Assembly (NCBI RefSeq): GCF_003568665.1
Contig: NZ_QXMH01000001.1
Coordinates: 1,674,001-1,738,000 of the forward strand
Reading direction: 5' to 3'
From: Chitinophaga alhagiae
GTDB lineage: Bacteria > Bacteroidota > Bacteroidia > Chitinophagales > Chitinophagaceae
Length of the DNA stretch: 64,000 nucleotides
The notes beneath the pieces were generated by a model, which worked only from the letters and a program-made list of their open reading frames with translations, ran no database searches and was not told where the DNA came from. Of this stretch, positions 36,431 through 46,643 are shown in pieces. A program made the position numbers and the translations under genes. The stretch's first letter is position 1. Every line of letters begins with the position of its first letter.

Positions 36431-37702
36431 TCATTTATGCTTTGCCAGGAAATCTTCCAGCGCCTGCCGGAATTTTTCCGGTACGTCAAACGGTGCAAAG
36501 TGCGTGGCCTTTTCAAATATCAGCAACTCTCCTTTGGGAATAGTAGCCGCAATGAAACGGGTATGTTCGTCCTTGATCATATCATCATCTCCCGCCATTA
36601 CCAGCGTAGGGCATTTGATGGCCTTCAGCTGTTCCGGTGAAATATGCGGCTCTTCGAGACACAGCGTCCACAGGCGTTTGTTGACGGTAGCTTCCGGCTT
36701 CAGTTTGGCTACTTCTGTTTTCAGCTGCGCTATCACAAACGGCTTCACCGCGTTGGTATCCGGCTGCAGGTTGGCGCCCATGGTCATGAGGGTTTTGAAG
36801 CGGTCAGGGTATTTGCTGGCGAGTATGAGGCCGGTGTTGCCACCGTCACTCCATCCGAAGAGGTGGACCTTTTTCAGTTTGAGATGGTCAAGCAGGGCTT
36901 TAACGTCTTCCGCAAACAGCTCGTAGGTGAGGTGTTTCCCATCGTCTCCAGACTTGCCTTGCAGGCGCGTATCTACCGCTATCACCTTATACTTTTTCGA
37001 TAATTCCGGAATGAGGTAGGTGAACACAATAATGGCCTGGCTGTTGCCGTGCAGCAGCACTACCGGCTCGCCCTTTCCGTATACTTCATAATACACCTTG
37101 ATGCCGTTCACATTCGCGTAATGGCCCGCTTTGGGGTTGTTGCCATAAATAGACCTTTCTTCCTTCTTTTCCACCGGGAGGCTCCGTGCGTCTATCACCA
37201 GGTGACCATTATCAAAGGAATGCGCCAGGCCGCGGCCTTTCCCGGGCATGCTCCAGGCACTGAGGGCGGTAGTATCTTTCAGCGCCATGCCGGGCAGCGG
37301 CACGGTTTCCCAGTTACCGGCGGAGGTTTCCACCTGCAGGCTGAAGCTGTCAAAAGCATACCGGCCCGGCCCTATGTACAGGCCGCCAAAGTATATGATG
37401 CTGTCTTGCTCTTTGAAAACGCTTTTTATTTCACAATCCGTCCACTTGTTTTCTTTCAGCGGCCTGTCCTGCATGTTATCAAAAAAGCTGATGGCGCCGC
37501 CGGCTGCGTGGGCACGCAACCAGATGCCCGCCCAGGAACTTTCATCGGCCCCCTGCGGCTTTACGCGGGCCAGCAAACGGTAGGGGTGGCCTTTCCAGCC
37601 ATCATTCACGGTTACAGCGCGGTTAAACGCTCCCCATGCGCGGCCGCCCGTTTGGGCCTGGGCTGCAAAGGGGAATAACAGGCATAAAAGGAGTATGCGC
37701 AT
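36431..37702 (-). CDS. Secreted alpha/beta hydrolase with N-terminal beta-rich domain
   Basis: 423 aa. Signal peptide MRILLLCLLFPFAAQA. Residues ~20-190 form a beta-rich domain (WAGIWLRAHAAGGAISFFDN, IIYFGGLYIGPGRYAF) seen in some Bacteroidota hydrolases and resembling a carbohydrate-binding jelly roll. The hydrolase part (~195-423) has VVLLHGNSQA (oxyanion HG), nucleophile Ser in GWSDGGNTG, Asp in MAGDDDMI and catalytic His in ATHFAPFD. Substrate unknown, periplasmic or secreted. Confidence 0.85.
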   Translation of the reverse strand: MRILLLCLLFPFAAQAQTGGRAWGAFNRAVTVNDGWKGHPYRLLARVKPQGADESSWAGIWLRAHAAGGAISFFDNMQDRPLKENKWTDCEIKSVFKEQDSIIYFGGLYIGPGRYAFDSFSLQVETSAGNWETVPLPGMALKDTTALSAWSMPGKGRGLAHSFDNGHLVIDARSLPVEKKEERSIYGNNPKAGHYANVNGIKVYYEVYGKGEPVVLLHGNSQAIIVFTYLIPELSKKYKVIAVDTRLQGKSGDDGKHLTYELFAEDVKALLDHLKLKKVHLFGWSDGGNTGLILASKYPDRFKTLMTMGANLQPDTNAVKPFVIAQLKTEVAKLKPEATVNKRLWTLCLEEPHISPEQLKAIKCPTLVMAGDDDMIKDEHTRFIAATIPKGELLIFEKATHFAPFDVPEKFRQALEDFLAKHK

Positions 37703-37763
37703 AAGGGTCCATTTGCAAATGAAATTAGGGAAGCAACTCTGAATAGAATGTTAAAAGAAAGGC

Positions 37764-38264
37764 CTAGAAAACTTCACTTTTGGGGTAGTCGAAAAAGAGA
37801 AAACGTTTCTTGGCCCTGTCAAACTCTTCCCAGTGGTCTGTTTCCGCTTCTATGGCAAAAATGCCGGCGGTGGGCACGTTGTCTATCCGGATCTCTTCAG
37901 TAAGGTAATTGGCAAAATCAGTGATGCCGGGGTTGTGGGCAAAAATGGCTACGGCGCTAAAGTCGTCGTCTATTTTGGTGATCACTTTCAGAAAGGTGGA
38001 GGCATAGCAGAGGTACAGTTCTTCTTCCAGCAAAATGGCTTCCTTAGGATATTTCCATTCTTTGGCCATGATGCGGGCGGTAGACCGCGCGCGTTTAGCC
38101 GGGCTGGAGATGATCAGTTCAGGAACGGTACCGCGGGAAAGCAGCCTGTTGGCCATTTCAGGAGCGTTTTCTTTACCCCGTTTATTGAGCGGACGGTCAA
38201 AATCGTCCATTTCAGGGTCGTTCCAGCTGGATTTGGCGTGGCGAATGAGCAACAATGTTTTCAT
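37764..38264 (-). CDS. sixA: Phosphohistidine phosphatase SixA
   Basis: 166 aa from ATG 38264 (ATG 38270 adds MC). Histidine phosphatase superfamily: catalytic RHAKSSWNDPEMDDFDRPLN, then SSPAKRARSTARIM, and the second His in AIFAHNPGITDFANYL. SixA removes phosphate from histidine residues of signalling proteins such as Hpt domains in E. coli. Many histidine kinases are encoded in this window, but none is adjacent. A dyad TTACGG-n7-CCGTAA lies at 38295-38313 upstream. Confidence 0.85.
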   Translation of the reverse strand: MKTLLLIRHAKSSWNDPEMDDFDRPLNKRGKENAPEMANRLLSRGTVPELIISSPAKRARSTARIMAKEWKYPKEAILLEEELYLCYASTFLKVITKIDDDFSAVAIFAHNPGITDFANYLTEEIRIDNVPTAGIFAIEAETDHWEEFDRAKKRFLFFDYPKSEVF

Positions 38265-38294
38265 ACACATCGTAAACCATTGACTACCTCTAAA

Positions 38295-38313
38295 TTACGG
38301 CATTTTACCGTAA
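38295..38313. repeat. Dyad TTACGG-n7-CCGTAA upstream of sixA
   Basis: Perfect 6-bp arms around CATTTTA, 30 bp before the sixA start. It could be an operator or simply a hairpin in the leader; no second copy was noticed. Confidence 0.3.
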
Positions 38314-38378
38314 GTTAATACACGGGTGAAAAACGCGCCCTGAATTAAGGAAAAGTTAACAATGATGAAAGGGATATA

Positions 38379-40226
38379 TCAATACCCTCTTTCGTTCTTG
38401 CCTTCCATATAGTTCATAAAGGCTTTGTTCACCACGCGGTTGCCGCCGGGCGTGGGGTAGTTGCCGGTAAAGTACCAGTCTCCGAGGTTGCTGGGACAGC
38501 TGGCGTGCAGGCTTTCTATGTTCTGGTAGATCACTTCCACTTTTGCGCTGATGCCCGCGGGGGTGATGATCTCGGCAATTTTTGCGGAGATCTCTTCCGG
38601 CGTGAAGGGTTTGTAGACGTTCTTCACCACGTTCTGCGCATTGAGCGTATTGGTGCGTTCCAGCTCTTTGCAGAGGCCGTAGGCTTCCTGGAGGATGTAT
38701 TCCTTACCTTGCTCCCGCAGCAGCGCAATGGCGGCCTGGAAGGCCACAAACTCGCCCATTTTGCTCATGTCTATGCCATAGCAGTCAGGGTAGCGGATCT
38801 GCGGGGCGGAGCTCATCACAATGATGCGTTTGGGCCCCAGGCGGTCCAGCATCTTGATGATGCTTTCGCGGAGGGTGGTGCCCCGTACAATGGAGTCGTC
38901 TATTACCACCAGCGTATCTGTGCCGGGGCGTACGGTGCCGTAAGTGATATCATATACGTGCTGCACCATTTCGTTACGGCTGGAGTCTTCCGTAATGAAG
39001 GTGCGCATCTTCACGTCCTTGATGGCTATTTTGTCTATTCTTACCCGGCGGTTCACCATCTCTGTGAGTTTCTCTTCGTCAAAGTCCTTCCCCCAGCTCA
39101 TGATGCGTTCTACCTTGATCTTGTTCAGGTAGTCTTCCAGGCCTTTGATGAGGCCATAGAAGGCCACTTCAGCGGTATTGGGTATGAAGGAGAAGATGGT
39201 GTTGCGCAGGTCGTTGTCTATGGCTTTCAGCACGGTTTCGGAGAGGTGGTAACCGAGGGCGTGCCGTTCCTTGTAGATCTTTTCATCGTTACCGCGGGAG
39301 AAATAAATTCGCTCAAAGCTGCAGGCACGGCGCTCGCGGGCGGGAATGATCTCTTCTATGCTGTACTCGCCGTTTTCCTTTACGATCAGGGCGGTGCCGG
39401 GCATCAGCTCCATCACCTCATTTTCCCCTACGTTAAAGGCAGTACGGATAGCGGCCCTTTCGGAGGCGGCCACGATCACGTCTTCATTTACATAGTAGTA
39501 GGAAGGGCGGATGCCGTGAGGGTCCCGGATCACGAAGGCGTCTCCCGAGCCGATGAGGCCGCATACATGGTACCCCCCGTCAAACATGGAGAAGGCCTGT
39601 TGAAGGATGGCCTTTACATCCAGCCCGTTCTGGCGCATCTCGTCTTCCTTGGCCAGGAAGTGATGCACCACTTCCAGCATGGCGGCCAGGTCGCTGTTCT
39701 TGTGGGTCTCTCCCGGCTGCACTTTCACGAAGTTGAACAGCTCTTCCACGTTTATCAGGTTGAAGTTGCCGGCCATGGTGAGGTTGCGGGCGGGAATGGT
39801 ATTATACCGTACAAAGGGGTGGCACAGTTCAACGTTGTTCTTTCCCTGGGTGGCGTAGCGGAGGTGCCCCATCAGCAGCTCTCCCAGGAAACGCACATGG
39901 CCTTTCAGGAGGCCGGGATATTTGGTGATCTCAGGCTGGTATTTCTCTATTTCCGATATTTCGTCCCTTATTCTGCCGAATACGTCCCCAATAGGCTGGG
40001 CCTCACTGCTCCGGATGCGGTGCATGAAAGGCACGCCGGGTTCGGTGTGCAATTTTACAGTGGCCACTCCCGCGCCGTCCTGCCCGCGGTTATGCTGCTT
40101 TTCCATGAGGAGGTACAGCTTGTTAAGGCCGTAGAAAACCGATCCATATTGCTGTTGATAATAAGAGAATGGTTTTCTTAATCTTATGAATGCCAAACCG
40201 CATTCATGCTTTATCGCGTCACTCAT
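38379..40226 (-). CDS. purF: Amidophosphoribosyltransferase
   Basis: 615 aa from ATG 40226; the longer start at 40247 lies inside the -7 box and is excluded. It begins MSDAIKHECGLAFIRL, with the nucleophile Cys of the class II glutamine amidotransferase domain near the N-terminus (the Bacteroidota form, not the Met-Cys type). MGHLRYATQG, YHVCGLIGSGDAFVIRDPHG and the phosphoribosyltransferase motif LVVIDDSIVRGTTLRESI follow. It makes phosphoribosylamine from PRPP and glutamine, the first committed step of purine synthesis. It is about 100 residues longer than E. coli PurF, as usual in this phylum. Confidence 0.95.
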   Translation of the reverse strand: MSDAIKHECGLAFIRLRKPFSYYQQQYGSVFYGLNKLYLLMEKQHNRGQDGAGVATVKLHTEPGVPFMHRIRSSEAQPIGDVFGRIRDEISEIEKYQPEITKYPGLLKGHVRFLGELLMGHLRYATQGKNNVELCHPFVRYNTIPARNLTMAGNFNLINVEELFNFVKVQPGETHKNSDLAAMLEVVHHFLAKEDEMRQNGLDVKAILQQAFSMFDGGYHVCGLIGSGDAFVIRDPHGIRPSYYYVNEDVIVAASERAAIRTAFNVGENEVMELMPGTALIVKENGEYSIEEIIPARERRACSFERIYFSRGNDEKIYKERHALGYHLSETVLKAIDNDLRNTIFSFIPNTAEVAFYGLIKGLEDYLNKIKVERIMSWGKDFDEEKLTEMVNRRVRIDKIAIKDVKMRTFITEDSSRNEMVQHVYDITYGTVRPGTDTLVVIDDSIVRGTTLRESIIKMLDRLGPKRIIVMSSAPQIRYPDCYGIDMSKMGEFVAFQAAIALLREQGKEYILQEAYGLCKELERTNTLNAQNVVKNVYKPFTPEEISAKIAEIITPAGISAKVEVIYQNIESLHASCPSNLGDWYFTGNYPTPGGNRVVNKAFMNYMEGKNERGY

Positions 40227-40244
40227 GCCGTAAAATTGAAGTCG

Positions 40245-40252
40245 CAAAGTTA
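40245..40252 (-). promoter_or_regulatory. -7 box TAACTTTG of purF
   Basis: TAnnTTTG on the minus strand, 18 bp before ATG 40226. It fixes the purF start by excluding the upstream ATG at 40247. No PurR-like operator or purine riboswitch was recognised in the leader. Confidence 0.5.
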
Positions 40253-40365
40253 CGCCTAAATATTCAAATCACCCACGGCTTCAGGATTCTGCCAACAGCG
40301 TGCCGGCCGGCCTTGTAAAACAGCCACAGGAGCGGTGTTTCACGCAGATCACGATGGCATAAAAA

Positions 40366-40395
40366 AATCCCGGTTACCTGCAGGTAACCGGGATT
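40366..40395 (-). terminator. Perfect 30-bp palindromic terminator after the SurA-like gene
   Basis: AATCCCGGTTACCTG / CAGGTAACCGGGATT is a perfect palindrome. On the minus strand it runs into TTTTTTT (40361-40367). It lies 26 bp after the stop of the SurA-like gene. Confidence 0.85.
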
Positions 40396-40421
40396 GGTGC
40401 TGTAAATATTTTTTTCCGCCG

Positions 40422-41819
40422 TTAATTGCTTGCTACAGCATCGTTATGGGCCATCCACCGGGTGATGTTGGCGCAATTGCGGTATTCATCTTCAATGTGT
40501 ACGTAGAAGGTGGGCATTTTGTCTACCAGCCATTTGGCCAGGGCGGAAGCCTGTTTTTCCTTCAGGGTACGGGCCTGGATACGCGCGTAGTCGTCATTCA
40601 GGTTTTCGCGGTGCGGCTCGGTGCGGGTTTTAAGGTACACCAGGCGCAGGCCTTTGCGGCCCCGTTCGTCCTCAAAAGGCAGCGGTTTGGAAACGCCGCC
40701 GGGCTTCAAGGAGTCCAGCATCATGACAATGTCTTTGGTGGAGGGGTCGTCCAGCATATCAATGGTCAGGAAGGTGCTGCCCGTTTGCGGGTTTTGCAGC
40801 ATCCCGCCGTTGAACTTGGCCATTGGCTCGTCACTAAACTTGGCTACCGCCTCTCCGAAATTCATTTTACGTGTTAAAACGAGGTTCCTGATGCTGTCCA
40901 GCTTATGGGTGGCAGCTGCAAGGTCCGCGCTTAAAATATTAGGCTCAATGAGGATGTGCTGTACCGTTACCCGGTCTCCCCCGCGTTTGTTCATTTTGAT
41001 GAGGTGATACCCGAACTGTGTTTTCACGGGGTTGGAGATCTCCCCTTCCTTCAGCCTGAAGGCGGCCGCCAGGAAGTCGGGGTCCCAGGTTTTGTCACTC
41101 CTGTTCAGCACGTAAACGCCACCGTTTTCCTTTACGGCGGGGTCTTCAGAGTAGAGGCTGGCATAGGTGCCAAAGTCCCCTTCCTTGTTTTCCACTTTCT
41201 TTTTCAGCTCCAGCAGGCGGTCTACGGCGTATTTATCCATTTCACGGCCGGCTTTGGGCAGCAGTATGAGCTGGCCTATTTCCAGTTCAGACTCGTAGAA
41301 CGGAAGGCTGTCTTTCGGGATGCGTTCAAAGTTGGACTTCACTTCCGTGGGGGTCACTTTTACGGCATTCACCACCTTGTCCCGCATGGCATTGGCCAGC
41401 ATGCTTTCACGGATGGCGCTGCGGAAACGTTCACGGAGCTGGTAAATGGTGTAACCGGTTACTTCGGTCATTTTTTCCCGGCTGCCGTAGCGTTGTTCCG
41501 CCCAGCGTATCTGGCTTTCAATACGGCCGTCCACGTCTGCCTCGCTGATGGGCAAACTGTCCCGTTCCGCCTGCAGCACCAGCACTTTCTGCGCTATACT
41601 TTCTTCAATGGCAAAGCAGGAGGCGTTCGGCGGCAGGGGTTGCCCTTCCAGGGCCCGCTGCTGCATGTCTACCATGGCAGATTCAATATCAGACTGGAGA
41701 ATGATCTTATCTCCTACCTTGGCAACAATCTTGTCAGCCACCATTTTCTGCCCCTGTTGTGCCACTGCCGCCTGGAAGAGCAGCATGGCGCCAAAAGAAG
41801 ATATAAGAAATTTTTTCAT
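40422..41819 (-). CDS. SurA-like periplasmic peptidylprolyl isomerase
   Basis: 465 aa from ATG 41819, which opens the signal peptide MKKFLISSFGAMLLFQAAVA. The N-terminal SurA-type chaperone module reads DKIVAKVGDKIILQSDIESA. Two parvulin (rotamase) domains follow, the first near FGTYASLYSEDPAVKENGGVY and QFGYHLIKMNKRGGDR, the second near VAKFSDEPMAKFNGGMLQNP. The family helps outer-membrane proteins fold in the periplasm. The frame open to 41891 crosses a terminator hairpin and is not used. Confidence 0.88.
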   Translation of the reverse strand: MKKFLISSFGAMLLFQAAVAQQGQKMVADKIVAKVGDKIILQSDIESAMVDMQQRALEGQPLPPNASCFAIEESIAQKVLVLQAERDSLPISEADVDGRIESQIRWAEQRYGSREKMTEVTGYTIYQLRERFRSAIRESMLANAMRDKVVNAVKVTPTEVKSNFERIPKDSLPFYESELEIGQLILLPKAGREMDKYAVDRLLELKKKVENKEGDFGTYASLYSEDPAVKENGGVYVLNRSDKTWDPDFLAAAFRLKEGEISNPVKTQFGYHLIKMNKRGGDRVTVQHILIEPNILSADLAAATHKLDSIRNLVLTRKMNFGEAVAKFSDEPMAKFNGGMLQNPQTGSTFLTIDMLDDPSTKDIVMMLDSLKPGGVSKPLPFEDERGRKGLRLVYLKTRTEPHRENLNDDYARIQARTLKEKQASALAKWLVDKMPTFYVHIEDEYRNCANITRWMAHNDAVASN

Positions 41820-41856
41820 AGTAACGTTACTGAGAACCCAAAATAACCAATAAAAA

Positions 41857-41880
41857 ATTAGCCGCACAAAGTCGGCTAAT
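41857..41880 (-). terminator. Terminator downstream of infB
   Basis: ATTAGCCG (41857-41864) pairs with CGGCTAAT (41873-41880) and is followed on the minus strand by TTTTTTA. A second, stronger hairpin lies 30 bp nearer infB at 41910-41944 (GGCCTTTAC with GTAAAGGCC plus CCTTGC with GCAAGG), so termination of the rimP-nusA-infB operon may be two-step. Confidence 0.6.
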
Positions 41881-41957
41881 CTATTTAACAAAAATTTCGG
41901 GATTGGGCGGGCCTTTACGCCTTGCCGGGCAAGGGGTAAAGGCCGCCTTTTCCTGTA

Positions 41958-44900
41958 TTAGAGCGTTCTTTTTACTTCCACTTCTTCAAAGCCTTCTACA
42001 ATGTCTCCCACTTTGAGGTCATTGTAGTTTTTGATGCTCAGGCCGCATTCCATGCCGGACACTACTTCCTTCACATCATCTTTATAGCGTTTGAGGGACT
42101 GCAGTTCGCCGGTATAGACCACAATACCGTCTCTTACAAGGTTCACGCGCGTATTGCGGGCGAGCTTGCCGTCCAGCACGTAACAGCCGGCCACGGTAGC
42201 CTTGTCGAACTTGTAGGTTTCGCGGATCTCCACGTTGCACACCACCTTTTTCTCGATCTTCGGCTCCAGCATCCCTTCCATAGCGCTTTTCAGCTCGTCT
42301 ATGGCGTCGTAGATGATAGAGTAGGTACGGATCTCGATGTTCTCTTTCTCCGCCAGGCGGGCCGCATTCATAGAGGGGCGTACCTGGAAGCCGATGATCA
42401 GGGCGTCTGAGGCGGTGGCCAGCAGCACGTCTGATTCGGTGATCTGGCCTACGCCTTTCAGCACTACGCTCACCACGATCTCTTCTGTGGAGAGTTTCTG
42501 CAGGGAGTCGCTGAGCGCTTCCACGGAGCCGTCCACGTCACCCTTGATGATGAGGTTGAGCTGTTTGAAGTTGCCCAGTGCCAGGCGGCGGCCGATCTCG
42601 TCGAGCGTGATGTGTTTCTTGGTACGGATACCCTGTTCGCGCACGATCTGTGCCCTGCGGTTGGCGAGGTCTTTAGCTTCGGACTCGTCTTCGTACATCC
42701 TGAACTTCTCACCAGCCTGCGGCGCGCCGTTGAGACCGAGAAGCTGTACAGGAGCGGAGGGGCCTGCTTTTTCAACACGTTGGCCGCGCTCGTTGAACAT
42801 GGCCTTGATTTTCCCGAAGTGCTGGCCGGATACGATGGTGTCTCCCTGCTGGAGAGTACCGTTCTGTACCAGTACGGTGGTCACGTAACCGCGGCCTTTA
42901 TCGAGTGTAGCTTCAATTACGGAGCCGGTAGCCTCACGGTCAGGGTTGGCTTTCAGTTCCAGCAATTCCGCTTCGAGCAGTATCTTTTCGAGCAGTACGT
43001 CTATGTTCAAGCCGCTTTTGGCGGAAATTTCCTGGCTTTGGTATTTACCGCCCCAGTCTTCCACCAGCAGGTTCATGCCGGCCAGTTGTTCCTTGATCTT
43101 TTCAGGGTTGGCGCCGTCCTTGTCTATCTTGTTGATGGCAAACACCATGGGAAGGCCCGCTGCCTGGGAGTGGGAGATGGCCTCACGCGTCTGGGGCATG
43201 ATGGCATCATCTGCCGCCACCACAATAACGGCAATGTCAGCCACCTTGGCACCGCGGGCACGCATGGCGGTAAACGCTTCGTGACCGGGGGTATCCAGGA
43301 AGGTGAGTTTTTTGCCTGTGGAAGTGGTTACCTGGTAGGCGCCGATGTGCTGGGTAATGCCCCCAGCCTCGCCCGCTACCACGTTGGCATTGCGGATATA
43401 GTCCAGCAGGGAGGTTTTACCGTGGTCTACGTGACCCATGATGGTCACAATGGGCGCACGGGGCACCAGGTCTGCCGGGTCATCCACAATTTCTTCCTCT
43501 TCATCTTCCGTAGCGTCATCTATCCCGATAAATTCCACTTCATAGCCAAATTCGCCGGCTACCAGCTCTATCACTTCCGCATCCAGGCGCTGGTTGATAG
43601 ACACCATGATGCCGAGGCCCATACATTTGGAGATCACTTCCGCAAAGCTTACGTCCATGAGGTTGGCCAGCTCGCTAACGGAAACGAACTCCGTTACCTG
43701 CAGCTTGTTATCGTCTCCCGCACGGGCTGCTTCGCGTTCAGCCGCTTCGTGACGTTTGTCTCTTCTGCGGGAGGCCTTGGTATTGCGGCCGGTACGGCCG
43801 GTGCCGCCCAGTTTGGCCATGGTCTCCTTGATCTTGTTCTGTATCTCGTTCTTGTCGATCTCTTTGTCTTCCGTTCTGCGGGGCGCGTTTTGGCCGTAGC
43901 CGCCCTGGCCGGGCCGCTGATCGCGCCGCTGGTGCGGACGGTTGGGACCGGTGCCGGGTGCTCCGCCACGGTTGCCGGGGTGTTGCCCGCCGGGCCGGTT
44001 GCCGCCGTGATGCTGGCCGCCTCCGGGGCGGTTGCCCTGTCCGGGGCCGCGATTGTCTCTGTTGCCGGGGCCGCGGTTCGGGCCCTGGCCGGGACCACGG
44101 TTGTCCCTGCTGGCGGGAGCCTGGCCTTCCTTGGCAAATTCGCCCGGTTTAATAGGCTCCGGCTTCTTTTCTATAACAATGCGCTTGCGTTTACGCTTTT
44201 CGTCTTTGCTGCTGAACCCTTTATTGTCCCTGCGGTCCTGGGACACAGGCAGGTCAATTTTGCCGATTACCTTGGGGCCGGTGAGCTTGGTGGCCTGGAT
44301 ATTTTCGATCACTGCGTTGCTGTTATCGTCTCCTGATTCATCTGTTGATTCGCTGGCCTCCGTTGCAGGAGCAGGTTCTGCCGGGCGGGGAGTTTCCGCT
44401 TTGGCTGCAGGTTTTTCTTCCGCTGCCGGTTCTTTAGCAGGGGGCGGTGTTGCAGCCACGGGTTTTTCTTCCGTTTTGGCTACGGGAGCGGGTTCCGCTT
44501 TTTCCACCTTCACTTCTTTTTCTTTTTCCTTCTTCTCCTTTTCCGGCGCTTTTTCAGCTACCGGGGCGGGCGCTTCCGCCGGCGCCTGTTCAGCTTTTTC
44601 TTCCGGCTGTTCTTTTTTGGCCGCTTTTTTATTGCGATTGGCGGTGTTGAGCGCTTCCAGGTCAATAGTACCCATCACTTTGGGGCCATTGATGCGGGGA
44701 GCTTCCGGTTTCACCACTTCTTCTTCGGCCTTGGGGGCTTCCTCTTTTGCTTTGGGCGCTTCAGGCGCGGGCGCAGGTTTGGCTTCCGCCACCGGTTCCG
44801 GTGCGGGTTCCGGCTTCGGTTCCGGTTTGGGCTCCGGCTTTTCCGCTTTCACTTCCGGGTGCGGGGCAGGCTTGGGCGCCTCCGGCTCCGGTTGCGGTTC

Positions 44901-45251
44901 GGGTTTTACAGGGGCAGCTTCTTCCTTCTTTTTGGCAGCGGCTTCCGCGTCTTCTTTCTCTTTCTTCTTTGCCGCCAGTTCTGCCTCCTCTTTCTCCTTC
45001 TTTTTAGCTGCGTCTAACACCGTTCCTTTGGGCAGGGCAATCTGGTCACTTTTCCTCTTGTTGGCCTTGTCCTGTTGGAATTCCTGCTGCAAGGAGCTGT
45101 ACATCTGGGCTGTAAGACGGGCGTTAGGAGAACCGAATTCACCCATGTCGAAGCCCTTATTGGTCAGGAACTCGACAAGCGTGTCCTTTCCAATATTGAA
45201 TTCCTTGGCCGCAGCCAGCAATCGCGGTGTGTTGTTTGTTACTTCAGGCAT
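41958..45251 (-). CDS. infB: Translation initiation factor IF-2
   Basis: 1097 aa from ATG 45251 ([20 protein letters not shown], the IF2_N start). A very long disordered linker follows: a Lys/Glu/Pro/Ala region (about 75-320) and a Gly/Arg/Asn/Pro/Gln-rich stretch (about 385-470). A second IF2_N-like module ([20 protein letters not shown]) precedes the GTPase: [22 protein letters not shown] and NKIDKD. Domains II-IV complete the protein, with RKTYKFDKxxVAGCYV-like [19 protein letters not shown] near the end. IF-2 places initiator tRNA on the 30S subunit. It is the last gene of rimP-nusA-infB. Confidence 0.97.
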   Translation of the reverse strand: MPEVTNNTPRLLAAAKEFNIGKDTLVEFLTNKGFDMGEFGSPNARLTAQMYSSLQQEFQQDKANKRKSDQIALPKGTVLDAAKKKEKEEAELAAKKKEKEDAEAAAKKKEEAAPVKPEPQPEPEAPKPAPHPEVKAEKPEPKPEPKPEPAPEPVAEAKPAPAPEAPKAKEEAPKAEEEVVKPEAPRINGPKVMGTIDLEALNTANRNKKAAKKEQPEEKAEQAPAEAPAPVAEKAPEKEKKEKEKEVKVEKAEPAPVAKTEEKPVAATPPPAKEPAAEEKPAAKAETPRPAEPAPATEASESTDESGDDNSNAVIENIQATKLTGPKVIGKIDLPVSQDRRDNKGFSSKDEKRKRKRIVIEKKPEPIKPGEFAKEGQAPASRDNRGPGQGPNRGPGNRDNRGPGQGNRPGGGQHHGGNRPGGQHPGNRGGAPGTGPNRPHQRRDQRPGQGGYGQNAPRRTEDKEIDKNEIQNKIKETMAKLGGTGRTGRNTKASRRRDKRHEAAEREAARAGDDNKLQVTEFVSVSELANLMDVSFAEVISKCMGLGIMVSINQRLDAEVIELVAGEFGYEVEFIGIDDATEDEEEEIVDDPADLVPRAPIVTIMGHVDHGKTSLLDYIRNANVVAGEAGGITQHIGAYQVTTSTGKKLTFLDTPGHEAFTAMRARGAKVADIAVIVVAADDAIMPQTREAISHSQAAGLPMVFAINKIDKDGANPEKIKEQLAGMNLLVEDWGGKYQSQEISAKSGLNIDVLLEKILLEAELLELKANPDREATGSVIEATLDKGRGYVTTVLVQNGTLQQGDTIVSGQHFGKIKAMFNERGQRVEKAGPSAPVQLLGLNGAPQAGEKFRMYEDESEAKDLANRRAQIVREQGIRTKKHITLDEIGRRLALGNFKQLNLIIKGDVDGSVEALSDSLQKLSTEEIVVSVVLKGVGQITESDVLLATASDALIIGFQVRPSMNAARLAEKENIEIRTYSIIYDAIDELKSAMEGMLEPKIEKKVVCNVEIRETYKFDKATVAGCYVLDGKLARNTRVNLVRDGIVVYTGELQSLKRYKDDVKEVVSGMECGLSIKNYNDLKVGDIVEGFEEVEVKRTL

Positions 45252-45379
45252 ATCGTATTCTCGTCCTTCCCGTTTAATCCCCACCAACCGGCGGAGTAAT
45301 TCTTTTAACATTTTAACAATAACTCAAATATCTCTGCAATTAAAGCCTACCTCATGGGAAGGTGTAGCGGCCGGCTTTA

Positions 45380-46627
45380 TTATTCTTTTTCAAATTCTTC
45401 CTGCAGGATCCTTCTCACATCCTGTATGGTCTCTTCTTCGAGATCTGAGCGGCGGACCAGTTCTTCCACTGTCAGGTCCAGCACGCTGCGGGCAGTATCG
45501 CAGCCAATGCGTTTCAGCTCATCTATCACCCAGGGCTCTATTTCATCTGCAAATTCTTCCAGGTCTATATCGAACTCGGTCTGTTCCTGCTCTTCATCCC
45601 GGAACACGTCTATTTCAAATCCCGTCAATTCGCAGGCCAATTTTATGTTCACGCCTTTTTTACCGATGGCCAGGGATACCTGGTCCGGTTTCAGGTAAAC
45701 GGAGGCGTACTTGTTATCATTGTCAATGTCCATGCGGCTGATGCGGGCGGGCGTGAGCGCGCGCTGTATCAGCAGCTGGATGTTGGCGGTATAGTTGATA
45801 ATGTCTATGTTCTCGTTGCGCAGCTCACGAACGATCCCGTGAATGCGGGAACCTTTCATGCCCACACAGGCGCCTACCGGGTCTATCCGGTCGTCATAGG
45901 ATTCCACGGCCACTTTGGCTCTTTCGCCGGGCTCGCGCACGATCTTTTTGATCACAATAAGCCCGTCAAAGATCTCAGGCACCTCAATTTCAAGGAGTTT
46001 AGCCAGGAAGGAGGGATGCGTTCTGGAAAGGATGATCAGCGGGGAGTTGTTTTTCATCTCCACTTTTTTCACTACCGCCCGCACATTTTCGCCTTTTTTG
46101 AAATAATCCGTTGGTATTTGCTCGGATTTAGGCAATATTAACTCATTCCCTTCATCATCCAATAATAAAACTTCCTTTTTCCACACCTGGTATACCTCGC
46201 CGGTTACGATCTCGCCTACACGGTCACCGTATTTTTTCACCAGGATGTTCTTTTTCAGGTCCCCGATACGGGCAGTGAGCGTTTGTTTGGCTGCCAGAAT
46301 GGCCCGGCGGCCGAAATCTAGGATCTCCACTTCTTCGTAGAGGTCTTCCCCTACCTGATAATCGGGCTCTACCAATATAGCTTCCGAGTAGGCGATCTGG
46401 GCGTTCTCGTCTTCTACGGTGCCGTCTTCCACAATGGTGCGGCGGCGGAGGATCTCCAGGTCACCTTTCTCGGTATTTACAATCACGTCAAAGTTCTCAT
46501 CTGAGCCATATTTCTTTCGCAGCAGGGTCTTGAACACATCTTCCAACACCTTCATCAACGTAGGGCGGTCAATATTTTCCGCCTCCTTAAACTCGGTGAA
46601 TGACTCAATCAGGTTAATACTAGCCAT
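45380..46627 (-). CDS. nusA: Transcription termination/antitermination protein NusA
   Basis: 415 aa. It begins with the NusA N-terminal domain (LIESFTEFKEAENIDRPTLM), then S1 (IVTGEVYQVWKKEVLLLDDE) and two KH domains (AKVAVESYDDRIDPVGACVG, ISRMDIDNDNKYASVYLKPD). The acidic C-terminal repeats of E. coli NusA are replaced by a shorter helical region ending in LRRILQEEFEKE-like sequence. It binds RNA polymerase and the nascent RNA. It lies 16 bp downstream of rimP and 128 bp upstream of infB in the standard operon. Confidence 0.97.
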   Translation of the reverse strand: MASINLIESFTEFKEAENIDRPTLMKVLEDVFKTLLRKKYGSDENFDVIVNTEKGDLEILRRRTIVEDGTVEDENAQIAYSEAILVEPDYQVGEDLYEEVEILDFGRRAILAAKQTLTARIGDLKKNILVKKYGDRVGEIVTGEVYQVWKKEVLLLDDEGNELILPKSEQIPTDYFKKGENVRAVVKKVEMKNNSPLIILSRTHPSFLAKLLEIEVPEIFDGLIVIKKIVREPGERAKVAVESYDDRIDPVGACVGMKGSRIHGIVRELRNENIDIINYTANIQLLIQRALTPARISRMDIDNDNKYASVYLKPDQVSLAIGKKGVNIKLACELTGFEIDVFRDEEQEQTEFDIDLEEFADEIEPWVIDELKRIGCDTARSVLDLTVEELVRRSDLEEETIQDVRRILQEEFEKE

Positions 46628-46643
46628 GTTCTGTTATAGTTTT

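Noticed and set aside
38505-40181. 558-codon open frame antisense to purF
   Set aside because: PurF motifs are intact on the other strand; the antisense product is rich in His/Gln/Val without domain structure.
42612-45741. Long plus-strand frames (574 and 569 codons) opposite infB
   Set aside because: They mirror the repetitive IF-2 linker; Ser/Gly/Leu-rich products with no start context or motif.
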